DNA from: Notamacropus eugenii
Lineage: Eukaryota > Chordata > Mammalia > Diprotodontia > Macropodidae
Assembly: GCF_028372415.1 (NCBI RefSeq)
Contig: NC_092878.1
Span: 66,729,830-66,793,829, forward strand
Length of the DNA stretch: 64,000 bases
Reading direction: 5' to 3'
Shown: positions 33,855-45,274 of the stretch, one piece after another
Numbering within the stretch: position 1 is the stretch's first letter
How the letters are laid out: each line of letters opens with the position of its first letter
The notes under the pieces: generated by a model
Databases searched by the model: none
The model's input: only the letters and a program-made list of their open reading frames with translations
Told to the model about the DNA's origin: nothing
Position numbers and translations under genes: made by a program

Positions 33855-34470
33855 TTCAAAGTTCTGCAAATATTTACATACTATATGCTAGGATCTGTGC
33901 TAAGTAATGAGCACACAAAAAATAGAAACAATTCTTTCCCCCAAGGAGTTAACATTCTTTATGGGGATAAAATATGCATAATATATACATTTATATGTGT
34001 GCATATGTACATGTATCCAAACATATATATGACTACATACAATATATATATATATATATGCAAAATACATAGAAAGTATGATACATACTCATACACATGT
34101 ATATATGTATATACTCATACATATTCAAACACACACATATGTATGTGTATATATGAATACATGCATACATATACATTAATATACATATATGTGTTGGCAT
34201 GTGTATATGTGTATGGAGAGAGTCAATCAACAGTAGGAAGGATCAAAAAAATCCTTATGTGGAAGGTAGTGTTTGAGGTGAGCCATGATATATTATAAGC
34301 TAAGGATTCCTTCTATTAAGTGGAGGTGAAGGAGTATAACTGCATTCCACACGTTAGGGACAGCTTGGGCAAAGAAGGAAGATTAGGTGTTATATGTGAG
34401 AAGCAGCAAGAAGACCAGTTTGACTGGACTCAAAGAGGGAGAAGGAAATTGTGTTGAGTAGAAATTTTGT
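33855..34470 (-). mobile_element. L2-type LINE with internal microsatellite
   Basis: The left part has 'actatatgctaggatctgtg' and 'cccccaaggagttaacattc'. After the microsatellite (33975-34225) the right part has 'gaggtgagccatgatatatt', 'ttccacacgttagggacagc', 'ttgggcaaagaaggaagatt' and 'gaagaccagtttgactggac'. The order is right for antisense L2. Confidence 0.7.
33975..34225 (+). repeat. Complex TATA/ACATAT microsatellite
   Basis: About 250 bases of alternating purine-pyrimidine units including a TA run at 34042-34058. The 168-codon plus frame and 65-codon minus frame over it are low-complexity artefacts. Confidence 0.9.
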
Positions 34471-35527
34471 TAGCCTTGTGAATTGTTAAAAAAAAAAATC
34501 TCTGTAGGCAGTATAGAGTGAGAGAAGTAATATCCCCATGAGAAGGATGGAAAGGAAAACTACCAAAAAATTATTAGGATTGTGGGGGGAAAGGACTGGA
34601 GATAAAGCATTCCAAAGGTGGGCAAATAAATCAAATGATAGGAAAACTGTACCTCCCCTCCCCCCATCAACAGCTGAGTAAATACTTTGCTTTTCTAACA
34701 TTTATTACTTGAAAAAATAAAATTCGAATTCCCAACCTCCAAGTTGCCAAAATGAATAATAATAATTATAAGAAGGACTGCTACATAATGGTCATTTTAA
34801 TTACCATGTTTTTCTCTTCTGTGATATAATTAGCTTTTTTTTTCTTTTTTGGAAAGTCTTGAAGGAGTCTTTTGCAGCTGGTTTTATATCTTGTGTATTC
34901 TAATGAGCATAATTATATCTTCCATGCAGCGATGTCCAAGAGTCAGTGAAAGTAAGCATAGTTAGACACTGAAAAATTTGTATTGTGAAAAGGACGATGT
35001 TTTCTGAAGGCATTTCTGAAGGAAGACTTCTCCTTTCTAGGGAATGACTCTACTGCAGGGGAAAATCAAAACTTTAACCTTCTTTACCACTGGGTATAAC
35101 AAGAGGGCCTTTGTTTGTGTTCTGTTATAAAGTGCAGCAATTTCTCTGCAGAGTTTCTGGTTAAACTCTAATGACAATGCCCTGAGCATCTATTAAGCAG
35201 AAGATTCTGCTGTCCTCTACAAAGACTTCCTGCCTGTCTCTGACTTCAAGAGTTTATGACTGTTCTCAGAATCGTTCTACATTGTGGACATTCAAATACC
35301 AACTGACAGGACCCCAGATAGACATATTGGATGACAATGAAAAAATTCCCCTAGCATAGGTTTTACCATAGAGAGCAAAAACAGCCCACAGTAAGTGACA
35401 AGTCAATTATGCAAGGCATAAGAATGTTCTGTCTGATCTGTCCCCGTAATTAGGCTGAGAGTTATAGTTCTTACTGTATTCCACTCTAGGCATTGTAACA
35501 CAAAGACTGTCTGATCCACGTCTAATG
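34471..35527. other. Repeat-poor stretch, no gene
   Basis: No known repeat. The segment 34690-35030 contains several ATAATTA or TAATTA-like words and may be a conserved non-coding element. Confidence 0.4.
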
Positions 35528-35630
35528 CTTAATCAATCAATCAACAAGCATTTATTAGGTACTTGATAGCTACCAGGCACTGTACTGGGTTCTGAGAATA
35601 TAAAGACCCTGTGCTCAGATGATAGGAACA
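35528..35630 (-). mobile_element. L2-type LINE, 3' terminus
   Basis: 'aatcaatcaatcaacaagca', 'tttattaggtacttgatagc' and 'ccaggcactgtactgggttc' are the antisense L2 end. Confidence 0.75.
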
Positions 35631-36900
35631 GAAAATACCCTATGGCAGCAGCTGCCATAGTTAAGCAGGATAGTTAAGCATTGCATTATAAAACCTCAAA
35701 ACTACATTTCTTTGTACTTCAAATTTCTGCCTTTGAATCTGGAATATTCCTTTGTCCTTCTGTTAAAGGTAATTTATAACCTTTAGACAGTAACCATTTA
35801 TTGTTTTATGGACGACATGAGACCAAGACCCAATCTGAAATGACTGTTTGTGGGAGATGTAGGACAATAGTGATATTCTCCCAAGTAGCTCTTAGCCCTT
35901 CAAATGGACTATCTCATAATATGCTGGGAATTTTTGAATGAATAAGTCTTCCAGAGTCTTGCAGCTTCTCCTTGGACTGGTTGTAGAACTGAGGGTCAGG
36001 GTTATAGAATTTCCCCCACCACAGGGGAAATATCAAACTCTACACGCATGGTAAGCTCAAGTTTATGTGTAGGCTCAGATAAGTCTAAGTTTGGATCTTT
36101 GGTCCCTGGTTGCTACTTTTGTTTTCTTACTTTCCTGAATGTAAGTGACCAAATAGTAATCTTGAGATAGACATATTCAACCTTGGAATTGCAAACCTGT
36201 TTGTTTGAGATGTTCAGAGATCCTAGATTGTTGTGTCAGAGTTGATAGGCAATAGGCTGAGTTTCTGCATTGAAAAGAGTGACCACTGCTAGGGAGTAAT
36301 CTCAAGCCCTGGCCAGGTTTTCCAGAACACAGGAACCTGTAGGTCAATTCAGAACTGAGGCGAAATATCAAATTATATTCTTCAGCTCCACAAGCCACAT
36401 TACATTTGATGTTCTAACTATCAATTTCCTAGGACAGTGTAGTACTAAATTGTTAAGTTTATTTGCTACTGTGTGACTGTTTTTTGTGTTAAGCATTTCT
36501 TTAGTATAATAGCTGCGCTATACCTGATCCACTCTGTAAATTGAGTGCCTTTCTACTACCCTCTTTGGGGAGAACTGAAATATAAACTAAACCTAAACTT
36601 TCAGTAGTTTCCTCTGAGACTCTAGGTTGGTGGTATAAAGAGCCGAGGCATAAAAGAAAAGAGCATTATTTCTCTCATTCTAGGTCAGGACTTCCCTAGA
36701 ACTGAATCTAGTCACTGCATGCTTTCCTGAGTTGGAACAGAGGGGCTACAATGGAGAAAGAGAGGACAGAGCTCAAACTCCTTGGGCTCAAGTTGTGGTG
36801 TTTATTGTTATACTTTCATCTTCCCTAATATTAACCTAATGAATTGATTTCCACATAAGTGTTTTCTATATTTTAAGTTCTAGACTTTCTCAGAACAAGA
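35631..36900. other. No gene or recognised repeat
   Basis: Unique-looking sequence. A 73-codon minus frame at 36177-36398 has no motif and is likely chance. Confidence 0.45.
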
Positions 36901-36934
36901 ATGTTCTAGAATTAGGAAATGATCTTTATGTATA

Positions 36935-37075
36935 TAAAGATATTATTTACATTAAATTATTATATTAATTTACATTTATTTCACATTAATTTGCATTAAT
37001 TACATTAAATATATACATTATATATACATACATAAACACACACATATATGTGTGTATATATATATGAATATTTAT
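36935..37075 (+). repeat. AT-rich simple repeat (ATTAC-like and TATG units)
   Basis: Repeated 'ttacattaa'-type words at 36950-37010, then an acacatat/tgtgtata stretch to about 37075. Confidence 0.75.
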
Positions 37076-37435
37076 GGATATCATGGGGTAGTTTTCTCAT
37101 AAGGACCTTTCTTAGCATGTACTACTAAATGTTTAACAATAAGTTTCTGCAAAAAGAATCTATGCGTGATATATTTTTAAGCTTTATCTCCATTATTAAT
37201 ACTTTCTTTGGTGATTTTTGAGGTTCAGATACTTACACAGAAAATTTAAAGGTTGATTCCCAAGAGCTAGTTCTAGCTGGCTACAACTCACCCTTGACTT
37301 TATTTTATCCTGGATCTCCTCTCTATATGCTCTTTCTCTCAGTGATCTCATTGACTCCCTGAGATTCAGCTTTTATCTCTATGCAGATGACTATAAGATC
37401 TGTAATTAGTCTTAGTGACTCTTCGCAGAAAGAGG

Positions 37436-37640
37436 AGGCTGTATTAAACAGTAGCAAGACTATTGCATTGAGTCAGAGGATTTGGGTTCAAATCATACTT
37501 CTGGCACTACCTATCTATGTGCCTAGGATACTACTTAGCGCACGTCTCTAAGCATCAGTTTCCTCATCTACAAAATGAGTGAGCCAGATTAGATGACCTC
37601 AGAGATTCCCTCTAGTTGGGGATGTGTGATCCTATAATCC
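37436..37640 (+). mobile_element. MIR/core-SINE nested in an L2
   Basis: 'ttgcattgagtcagaggatt', 'ttgggttcaaatcatacttc', 'catcagtttcctcatctaca', 'gccagattagatgacctcag' and 'agattccctctagttgggga' give core-SINE order with an altered head. Confidence 0.75.
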
Positions 37641-38084
37641 TGAACCCTAGCCCTCCATTTTGGTGATGACCACATTTGCTCATTGAACATTTCCACCTAG
37701 ATATCCGCTATGCATTTTACCTTCACCATGTCCCAAACAGAGCTCATCATTTTTCCTCACAAATGCCCTCATTTTTCTTAGTTTTCCTATTTCTATTGTC
37801 ACCACCATCCTTCCAGTCACCCAGATTTGCAGCATCAGGGTCACCCTTTCCTCACCCCTCATTTTCCCTGTCCATAGTCAATCATTTCCCAAGTCTTATC
37901 AATTCTACCTCCACAATATCTCTCACATCTGTCCCTTTCACTTAAATAACCCCCACTCTTGTTTAGGCAACCCACTTGGACAATTATATTGTCTTCCTAA
38001 TTATTCTCTTTAGTTCTAACCTCTTTTCCTCTCTGATTTACTTTCCTCATAGCTTCCAGATTGTTCTTCCCAAAGGGATATTTG

Positions 38085-38555
38085 CTATTGTACCTGTGGA
38101 AGGTGGTTTTGATGCATGATCAAACAACAGGAGGAGATCATGAAATCTGAAGTTTCCATTAGTCTTCCAAATTCTAAAATTCCAGACAAGAGGTGATTTC
38201 CCTTAGGGGCTATGTGCCACCATTTATTCATGAAGTCTGGAGAATATTTCTATTTGTGTTTCAGAATCTTGTCTATGGGGACTGATCTGGACCACTAGTG
38301 CTTTAAATCCCATTGCAAATAAGACCCTACCTTTCAATAAGAAAGAGGGAAAAAAGACTACAAAGAAAGTATTTAAAATCAACCTTTGGAAGTTTGGAAG
38401 AGGAGACTGGCTTCAATGGACATTAAAAAAAAAAAACTAACTAGGGTTGCCACCATTCTTTCTAGGTCAACTTTGGGCAATGAGATGAGGACAGCTACCT
38501 CTTTCCTGCAGATTTCTACTGTGCATTAGTGAACATCAGTTAGCTGAAACCTGGA
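38085..38555 (+). other. Unidentified segment within an L2, contains A-run
   Basis: About 470 bases with no recognised family lie between L2 pieces 2 and 3. A run of 12 A is present at about 38426-38437. This could be the tail of a retroposed sequence covering roughly 38085-38437. Confidence 0.4.
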
Positions 38556-38959
38556 TGATCTCACTGGACATATCACAATCCTGATTAAAAAGTTCCACTG
38601 GCTCCCAAGTGCCTCTAGGGTAAAATACAAATTCAAACTGTTTTGACACTTAAAGTCCTTGGTAATTTGACCCCAGTGTGCCTTTTCAAGTTGATTATAT
38701 TTCACTTTCCTGGCAAACTGGCCTACTTACTGTTCTTTATACTAACCATAGCAATCTGCCTTTGTGCAAGCTGCCCACTGCATGGAAAGCATTGACTTTT
38801 CACATTTGCCTTGTAGAATCTCTAGCTTCTTTCTAGACTCACTCAGCTCAAATACCATTTCTAAAATGAAATTTATCCTCACTCCCTTCACCTTCGTTAT
38901 GTGCCCAGTATTATTCTAGATATTGTAAGGGATAATAACTGATATTTACATAACACCAA

Positions 38960-39175
38960 GGGTGTGCTGGATCTAGCTGAAACTAGAAGAGCCAATTGTT
39001 AAATTTTAGTGTGAGAATTTACGTCTTGGGAATAAGCAAATATTAAAAATCAGGGCTGGATTTTTTTTTTGGTTCTGTTGCTTGTTTAGACTTAAGAAAG
39101 TGATAGAGAAAATGGTAATAATACTTACCTTCCAGAGAGCCAGTTGTTAAACATTTACTTGCACATCCTTTTATA
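38960..39175 (+). mobile_element. Unnamed repeat family B, copy 2
   Basis: Blocks shared with 21965-22200: 'caattgttaaattttagtgt', 'caaatattaaaaatcagggc', 'gcttgtttagacttaagaaa', 'gtgatagagaaaatggtaat' and 'agccagttgttaaacattta'. The word AGCCA(A/G)TTGTTAAA occurs near both ends of this copy. Confidence 0.5.
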
Positions 39176-39325
39176 AGACTTAAAAATTTACAAAGAATTT
39201 TATATACATTTTCTCATTCGAGACTCATACCAACAATGGATCCCCATTGCACAGAAGAGGAAGCCAAGGCTCAGGGAAATGAAATAATTTGCCCAGTTTG
39301 ATACAACTATTTCATAGTTGCTCAC
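39176..39325 (-). mobile_element. MIR-family SINE fragment
   Basis: 'atttacaaagaattttatat', 'tccccattgcacagaagagg' and 'aagccaaggctcagggaaat' match antisense MIR. Confidence 0.7.
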
Positions 39326-39373
39326 CTGAAGATTTTCCTAGGTGGACTCACCAAAGTAAAGTGTAGGGGGAAA

Positions 39374-39510
39374 GGGGCAGCTAGGTAGAGCGGTGAATAG
39401 AGCACTGACCCTGAAGTCAGGAGGACCTGAGTTCAAACATAGCCTTTAACACTTACTACCTGTGTGCCTCTGGGCAAGACACTTAATCCCGATTGCCTTG
39501 CCAAAAAACC
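39374..39510 (+). mobile_element. tRNA-derived SINE with A-rich tail
   Basis: 'ggggcagctaggtagagcgg', 'accctgaagtcaggaggacc', 'tgagttcaaacatagccttt', 'gtgcctctgggcaagacact' and 'cccgattgccttgccaaaaa'. It lacks the RTE tail, so an A-tail (L1-type) mobilisation is likely. CCAAAGTAAAGT (39351-39362) and CCAAAATAAAGT (39509-39520) may be its target duplication, though 11 bases separate the first from the head. Confidence 0.8.
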
Positions 39511-39520
39511 AAAATAAAGT

Positions 39521-40320
39521 ACGTGAGCCTTTTTCAAAGTCAGGAATTCTAGGGAAGACATGTTATTCTCCTCCTCCCCTCCCATGCCTATTTCTCTTGT
39601 GAAGGGACAGAGGAAATGCAGCATAGTTCCTTCCCAGCTGTTGTTCAGATCATGAAATCCAGAATCATTTCTCATTAAATGAAGGAGTCAAGAGCTCTAG
39701 AAGGTAGGGCCCTTCTAGGGTTATTCTGATAAGCTGATTTAAGCAGGGTTTTCTTTGGGGGGTGCTTAAAGGGGAGTAAATCTGGATCCCATGATTTCAT
39801 TGCTGTAGAAAAATCCCAGTGTGGGAAATCTTTCTATCACTACCAAACAGCAGCCCACCTACAAATTATAACAGTCTTAGAGGTATGGAGAGGTTAAATG
39901 ACTTGCCCATGTTTGCAACAGCTAGTATGTGTCAGAGGCGGGATTGCTCTCTTCCTGATGTGAAGAACAGCCCTTTATCATCAGATTGTCTCTCTTAAAC
40001 TACAATGTTAATGAATAATTAATGGATTCTCCTCCCATGCAATATTTGATTGTTTTTCTTTCAGTAAGAGGGCTTTCAATGACTGAGTAATGTAATTCCC
40101 CTAGGTATCATGATAGAACAAATTGACAGATCTTTTTGAACAAGTGGAGCTTTTGTGTTTTGAAATTACACCAGAAAATGGAGGGATCAGGCCTAGGTAA
40201 AGTTGATGATTGCTTGGCAAATAAAAGTGGATTTTAGGGGATGTTGTATTTTCCTTGATTTGTCATTTTTTTTAAAAGAATCATTTTCAACTACTCTAAA
40301 CTAACCGGTTAAATTACTCT
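39521..40320. other. No gene; weak MIR-like trace
   Basis: 'ggagaggttaaatgacttgc' near 39887-39906 suggests a worn antisense MIR. The rest is unassigned. Confidence 0.45.
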
Positions 40321-40324
40321 ACCA

Positions 40325-40520
40325 TATTTACACAGTGCTTTAGGGTTTACAAAGCACTTTTCCCCCCCATAACAAAAGGCAATGAAAGTATTTGCTCCAT
40401 TTTTACAGATGGGGAAACTGAAGTTCAAAGGTTAAATGACTTATCCATGTTTATGTAGCTAGCAAGTGTCACAGCAGGACTTTGAACTTAGATATTGTGA
40501 TTTTAGAACCAGCATTCTTT
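40325..40520 (-). mobile_element. MIR-family SINE
   Basis: 'tagggtttacaaagcacttt', 'ccatttttacagatggggaa', 'actgaagttcaaaggttaaa' and 'tagctagcaagtgtcacagc' give antisense MIR with a truncated tRNA end. Confidence 0.85.
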
Positions 40521-41194
40521 CTGTAATTTAGAATATAAGAATGCTTTTATGAGAAAATTCTTCTTATCTTTTAGGGGTGGCTATATTTAAAGGGCATTCT
40601 TCCCTTGAGAAAAAAAATCATTTCCTAACTCATACCTGAATCATGACCCTTAGGAATAAATTTCTTTGTCATAATCAAGGCTTTCCCCATGCATCCTCTT
40701 TTAAAAATCAAATATCAAAGTTCTTTGTGGTTCAAAATTTCTTCTAATTGGACAAAACAGTCAGATGGACAAAAAAAAAGTCTGGAGAATGAGCACATCT
40801 TGTCGTCCTATTTTGTTGAAGCCTGCAGGCTGAGGAAAGGGACAAAAGAAATCTGCTGTTATTTCTCAGACTGGAGAAGAGCAACTCAGTTTGGTGAATA
40901 AGAGCTAATTAGCTTCCAGTAAGGTTCATGCTGTGACTCAAGAAAAGTTAGTTCCACTTCATTTCTTAAGGCTTTGTGAGTGAATGAATGGATGAATCAC
41001 GTTTAGCAGGACAGCAGTAAACACAGATACCAACCCTAGGGATATATATTGGAAGTTGTGTGTTCCTGAAGGAACTTTCTTGTCTAATATAGGCACCATA
41101 ATAAAGGGAAAGTCATTAGAGGTTAACATTTCATATCTAAATATTAAAAAAGAATTATCTTTATGTTTATGATTGTCACTGGGATAGAGTGGAA

Positions 41195-41318
41195 CAAATA
41201 AGCAATACAGAATCTGTTCTGTGATTGAATATCTGTATGACTGTGGCCAAATTCCTTCATCCCTCTGAGCATCAGTTTTCCTAGCTTTAAAATGGAGGTA
41301 AGAACACTTTCACTGAAA
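41195..41318 (+). mobile_element. MIR fragment
   Basis: 'tatgactgtggccaaattcc', 'ccctctgagcatcagttttc' and 'ctagctttaaaatggaggta' are sense MIR core. It is immediately followed by another MIR. Confidence 0.7.
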
Positions 41319-41329
41319 ACTCTAGATGG

Positions 41330-41548
41330 CAACAGAACTTAGATAGAGGATGTCAAATCTTGCTTTAGACACTAACTATATGATCCTGAGCAAAGTCATT
41401 TAACCTTTCTCAACTTAATTGCCTCATCTGTGCTATGGCCATAAATAATAGCACCTACCTTCCAGGCTTGCTGTGAGGTTCCAATGAGATGAGTGCTGTA
41501 AAAGTGCTTTGCAAACTTTAAGGTGATAAAGAAATGCTAGCTATAAGC
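41330..41548 (+). mobile_element. MIR-family SINE
   Basis: 'tatgatcctgagcaaagtca', 'attgcctcatctgtgctatg', 'aatagcacctaccttccagg', 'cttgctgtgaggttccaatg' and 'gtgctttgcaaactttaagg'. Sense orientation. Confidence 0.85.
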
Positions 41549-41989
41549 CTTATAGGGCTGTTGGAAGAAAAATACTTCATAAACTGGGGAGCACTAGTTC
41601 ATTGTGAGCTATTACTACATTGGACAAAGGTTATTTATCAAGATATTGGGATTAAAAAAAGTTGATTTGTGTTCAGGGTTTGCTCGGGTAAAGGTGTAAA
41701 AGTCTATATGACAAAGGTATGTGGAGTCTACAATGTGTATCATCCTGAAATCTTATTGATGGGATAGCATGGAATGGGTTTGTTGACTCTGACTGGAAAA
41801 CTCTGTCTCCTTTCTAGACTATACCTATCATTTGAATGGATATTCTTCTGCAAACTTTGGGGATTATCTGCCTAAACTTCTGTGTGAATGATTTAATTTA
41901 CCTGATTACACATTTTGTTCCTGTAAAAATGTATTTAGTTATTGTCATATGCATGTTATCTCTCCCACTTTCTGCCAATCAATTGATTA

Positions 41990-42690
41990 AAAAAATAATT
42001 AAACCCTAGTAACAAATATGTGCAGTCCAGAAAAACATTCTCACATTTGCTGTGTCCAAAAACATATCTTATTCTGCATTTTAAGTCCATTATCTCTCTG
42101 GCAGGAGTTAGGTGATGTGTTTCATATTCAGTGCTCTGGTCTTGTGGTTTATCCTTGAAATAATCAAGTTTTTTTTTTCTTTATAATATTATTATATAGT
42201 TTTTTTCTTGGTTCTGCTTAGTTCACTCTGTATTGCTTCATAGGGATCTTTTCAGTCTCCTCTTAAACTGCCCATTTTGTAATTTTCTACTGTATATTCT
42301 ATTATATGTACATATTCTATTTATATACTACAATTTGTTTAACAGTTCCCTTAAAATACAGCACTCTTCTAGTTTCTAGTTTTTGGCTTTAGGAAAAGAA
42401 CTGATATGTTTCCTCTACAACTGTCCACTTTTTAATTGTTTTTATGATGGGGTAATATTCCATTTTATTTGTATACCATAATTTGTTTAGCAGTTCCCCA
42501 AAATGTGGGCATCCCCCTTAGTTTCTACTTTTTGACCAGGAGGAAAATAGCTGAGAAGAATATTTTTATGCACTTGAGTCCCTTTTCCTCTTTCTATTAT
42601 ATGTTGGGGGAAAAGACCTAATAGTTTTACCACTGGGTCAAGAGGGATGCACATCGATCTATATTTGTTTATTATCTTCTTGATAATTAA
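41990..42690 (-). mobile_element. L1-like 3' region fragment
   Basis: Parallels 29300-29600: 'tcttggttctgcttagttca', 'ctctgtattgcttcataggg', 'gatggggtaatattccattt', 'taccactgggtcaagaggga' and 'tgcacatcgatctatatttg'. A partial internal duplication is visible, since 'tataccataatttgtttagc' follows the earlier 'tatactacaatttgtttaac'. Confidence 0.7.
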
Positions 42691-42944
42691 ATGAGCAAAC
42701 TGTTGAATTATTAAAAGAAGGCAAGATAGCAATTGATTGAATGAAGGGAGTGTAAGAGAGTGAAACATCAGGGATGACTCGGATTACATATCTGACTGAC
42801 TTGGGAGGATGATGGTACCCTCAATAAGAATGGGAAGTTTGGAGAAAGGACAGGTTTAGGAGGAAAAGATAGAAACTGTTTTGTCCATGATGAGTTACAA
42901 ATGTTTATAGGATATAGGGTTGGTTATAGGATAGCCTATGGGAT

Positions 42945-43085
42945 TAGCAGCACAACAATATTATTGTTATCATTTAAAATATGAATAAACTAAGACTGAT
43001 AGAGATTAAATCATGTAACTATCATCTGAGATGGAATTTGGATCTTTTATGATTTTGTATTGTGTTCTTTCCATTAAACCATAAT
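42945..43085 (-). mobile_element. MIR fragment
   Basis: 'taaactaagactgatagaga', 'ttaaatcatgtaactatcat' and 'tgtgttctttccattaaacc' suggest a worn antisense MIR. Confidence 0.55.
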
Positions 43086-43089
43086 ATTT

Positions 43090-43835
43090 GTGTGTGAAGA
43101 GATCCAAAGTGGCATGAGAAACTCAGAGGAAGGCAGATGTGGTTTCTGACTGAAGCAATCAAAGGATATGTCATGGAGAATGTAATATTTGAACTGGGTC
43201 TCAAAGGACAATAAAGATTTGTATAAGGGCATCCAGGTAGTACAGTGGTAAGAGGAAGCAGGAAGATCTGAGTTCAAATGTGGTCTGAGATACCAGCTGT
43301 GTGACTCTGGGCAAACCAGTTAAACCTTTTTGCCTCAGTTTCCTTATCTATAAATAGAGCTGGAGAAAGAAATGGCAAACCACTCCAGTATCTTTGCCAA
43401 GAAAATCGTAAATGAGTTCAGAAAGGGTCAAACACGACTGAAATAACTGAACAACAAACAAAAAAAATGGTTTGCATAGGTAAGAAGGGAGGAAATAGAA
43501 TTCTAGGCAGAGCAAACAGTAAAATTGAAAGTCCAAAGGGAAAATAAAATAGAAGACCATGTTTGGAGAATATAAAATAGTCTGAGTTGGCTCAAGTATA
43601 GTAAAGGTAAAGGTTACTAAATAAGTCTAGAAAGGTGGGATGGGGCCAAGATTTGAGAGCTGTATTAAGGAGTTTGTGCTTTCTTCATTAGAAACCAGGA
43701 AAATGACATGATCATGGCCATGTTTGGTAAGATTTATCTTTTGTAGTGTGAAGGGTGGATTGTAGAGAGGAGACATGGGTGGAGAAACTGGTTAGCGAGC
43801 TTTTGCTATAGGAAAGGAGTAAAGTGGATCCGAAT
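43090..43835 (-). mobile_element. L2-type LINE split by an RTE-tailed SINE
   Basis: The left part has 'tttgaactgggtctcaaagg'. The right part (43467 on) has 'gaattctaggcagagcaaac', 'gatttgagagctgtattaag', 'gagtttgtgctttcttcatt' and 'aaatgacatgatcatggcca'. These match antisense L2 on both sides of the SINE. Confidence 0.65.
43228..43466 (+). mobile_element. RTE-tailed SINE nested in an L2
   Basis: 'catccaggtagtacagtggt', 'gatctgagttcaaatgtggt', 'gtgtgactctgggcaaacca', 'agctggagaaagaaatggca', 'ccactccagtatctttgcca' and 'gtcaaacacgactgaaataa', then an ACAAC tail. GATTTGTATAAG before and GGTTTGCATAGG after look like a worn target duplication. Confidence 0.9.
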
Positions 43836-45270
43836 TAGGATGGTAACACTGGGAATGGAAGCAAAGAGATAAACAGTCATAGTAAATAATAAATTTAATA
43901 CCCATTCAATTTAAATGCCTAGCCTTCTTCTGTAGTGATATTGATATTTTATTCTGAATCCATCAATAATTTTGCTTTTGGTAAATGGAACCTATAATAC
44001 TGGATTCAGAGAAAGTGCTGAATTATTAGCAGCTTTTCCTAGGTTTTGCTCCTTGTATCAGCTACCTTGGGGTGGTTTCATTATAGACTAAGCATGGTCA
44101 AATGTTCTTGGAATCATTGATTCACAAGTTGTTCTATTCCTTAGGCTGTTTTTGATGTATTTTCAAAAAAAAGGTATTTTTAAGACAGTTTTAAAATTTA
44201 AAATCTGAATCTGCTCAGGAGACCTGAACTTGAAGACCTGGGGAAATTCCCTATTTTATTAATTCTGTATTTATATAAATGCAAACAGCTAGCTTCTACT
44301 TCCTTAAAAATGCCTTATAAATATGAATAAAAGAATCCATCCAGCCCTTAGAGCTGCTGCTTGGGATATTTTGTGAACCTTATATTAGAAATTCAGAAAT
44401 GAAAGAAGTATAAATATTTGCTTTCAAGGTCATACAGTGAGGCTTGAGAAGAACTAGAATATACAAGATTTCCTGAGAAGGTAAGAGTTGATTTCATTAT
44501 GCAGAAGAATGGCTGTTGATACCTTCATCAGGCTTGTTCACACCTTAAAACTCTGAACCTGCCATGTGGGATACAAGTCTTAGTAAATTGTATTCACATC
44601 TTTTTCTTGCTGAGTTGTGTATGGATAGAAGATCGGCATGCACATAGTGGTCAAAGGAAACAGGGGAAAAGTATGCCTGAATACATTTTCCAGTTTGCTG
44701 AAGTATCTATTATTGGTTTTTTTTTTAATCCCAGAAGGTCTTCCTACAAGGTCTTGGACTGGGAAAACTTTTCCTTCTTTTTCTACCCCTACTCCCTTCT
44801 TTTCCCTTGATATCTCATGTTCCTAAACTTTATTTTTTTCTGTATATCCCATCCTTTACCTCATAGATCTTGACATGGCTCCCATTTTTCAGAGGCCACC
44901 TTTTCACATGGGATGCTTTCAATGGTCACACATTTGCTCCTTCCATGAAATCTCTCAGCTTTCATTTATTTTGTATATCTACATTGAAAGAGAATTCATT
45001 CTCAGATCCCACACTAAAAGCTCAGGGGAAGATCTTCCTTCTTTAACAACCTCCTAGAATCCTTGTAATTGACATTGAAATGTCCTTTCCTGAGGAAACT
45101 GCAGAAATTTTGGGCAGCCTTGGATTTCACAAAGCTAAATATTCAGAAAATCTCATGAAGGGATTGAAATTGGAGGGTAGAAAGTCTTAGGACCTACAAA
45201 GTTTCCCATATTTTTCTAATTGAAAATTATTTTTCATTTTCTCTGAACTTTCATAACATAGAGTAGCTCT
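43836..45270. other. No gene or recognised repeat
   Basis: Unique-looking AT-rich DNA. Overlapping 60-70 codon frames at 44607-45057 have no motif. Confidence 0.45.
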
Positions 45271-45274
45271 TTTA

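Larger units (their letters stand above)
37265..38925 (+). mobile_element. L2-type LINE in three pieces
   Basis: Piece 1 (37280-37430): 'tctctcagtgatctcattga', 'ttatctctatgcagatgact'. Piece 2 (37645-38080): 'catgtcccaaacagagctca', 'accaccatccttccagtcac', 'tctacctccacaatatctct'. Piece 3 (38560-38925): 'ttccactggctcccaagtgc', 'ctctagggtaaaatacaaat', 'actcagctcaaataccattt'. The order matches L2. A SINE (37436-37640) and an unidentified segment (38085-38555) separate the pieces. Confidence 0.75.

Noticed and set aside
33792..34298. 168-codon plus-strand frame, the longest in the window
   Set aside because: It reads through an ACATAT/TATA microsatellite and L2 sequence. The Tyr/Ile/His-rich translation is a composition artefact.
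38115..38145. Similarity of 'atcatgaaatctgaa' to 48971-48990
   Set aside because: The match is about 15 bases and does not extend on either side, so chance is likely.
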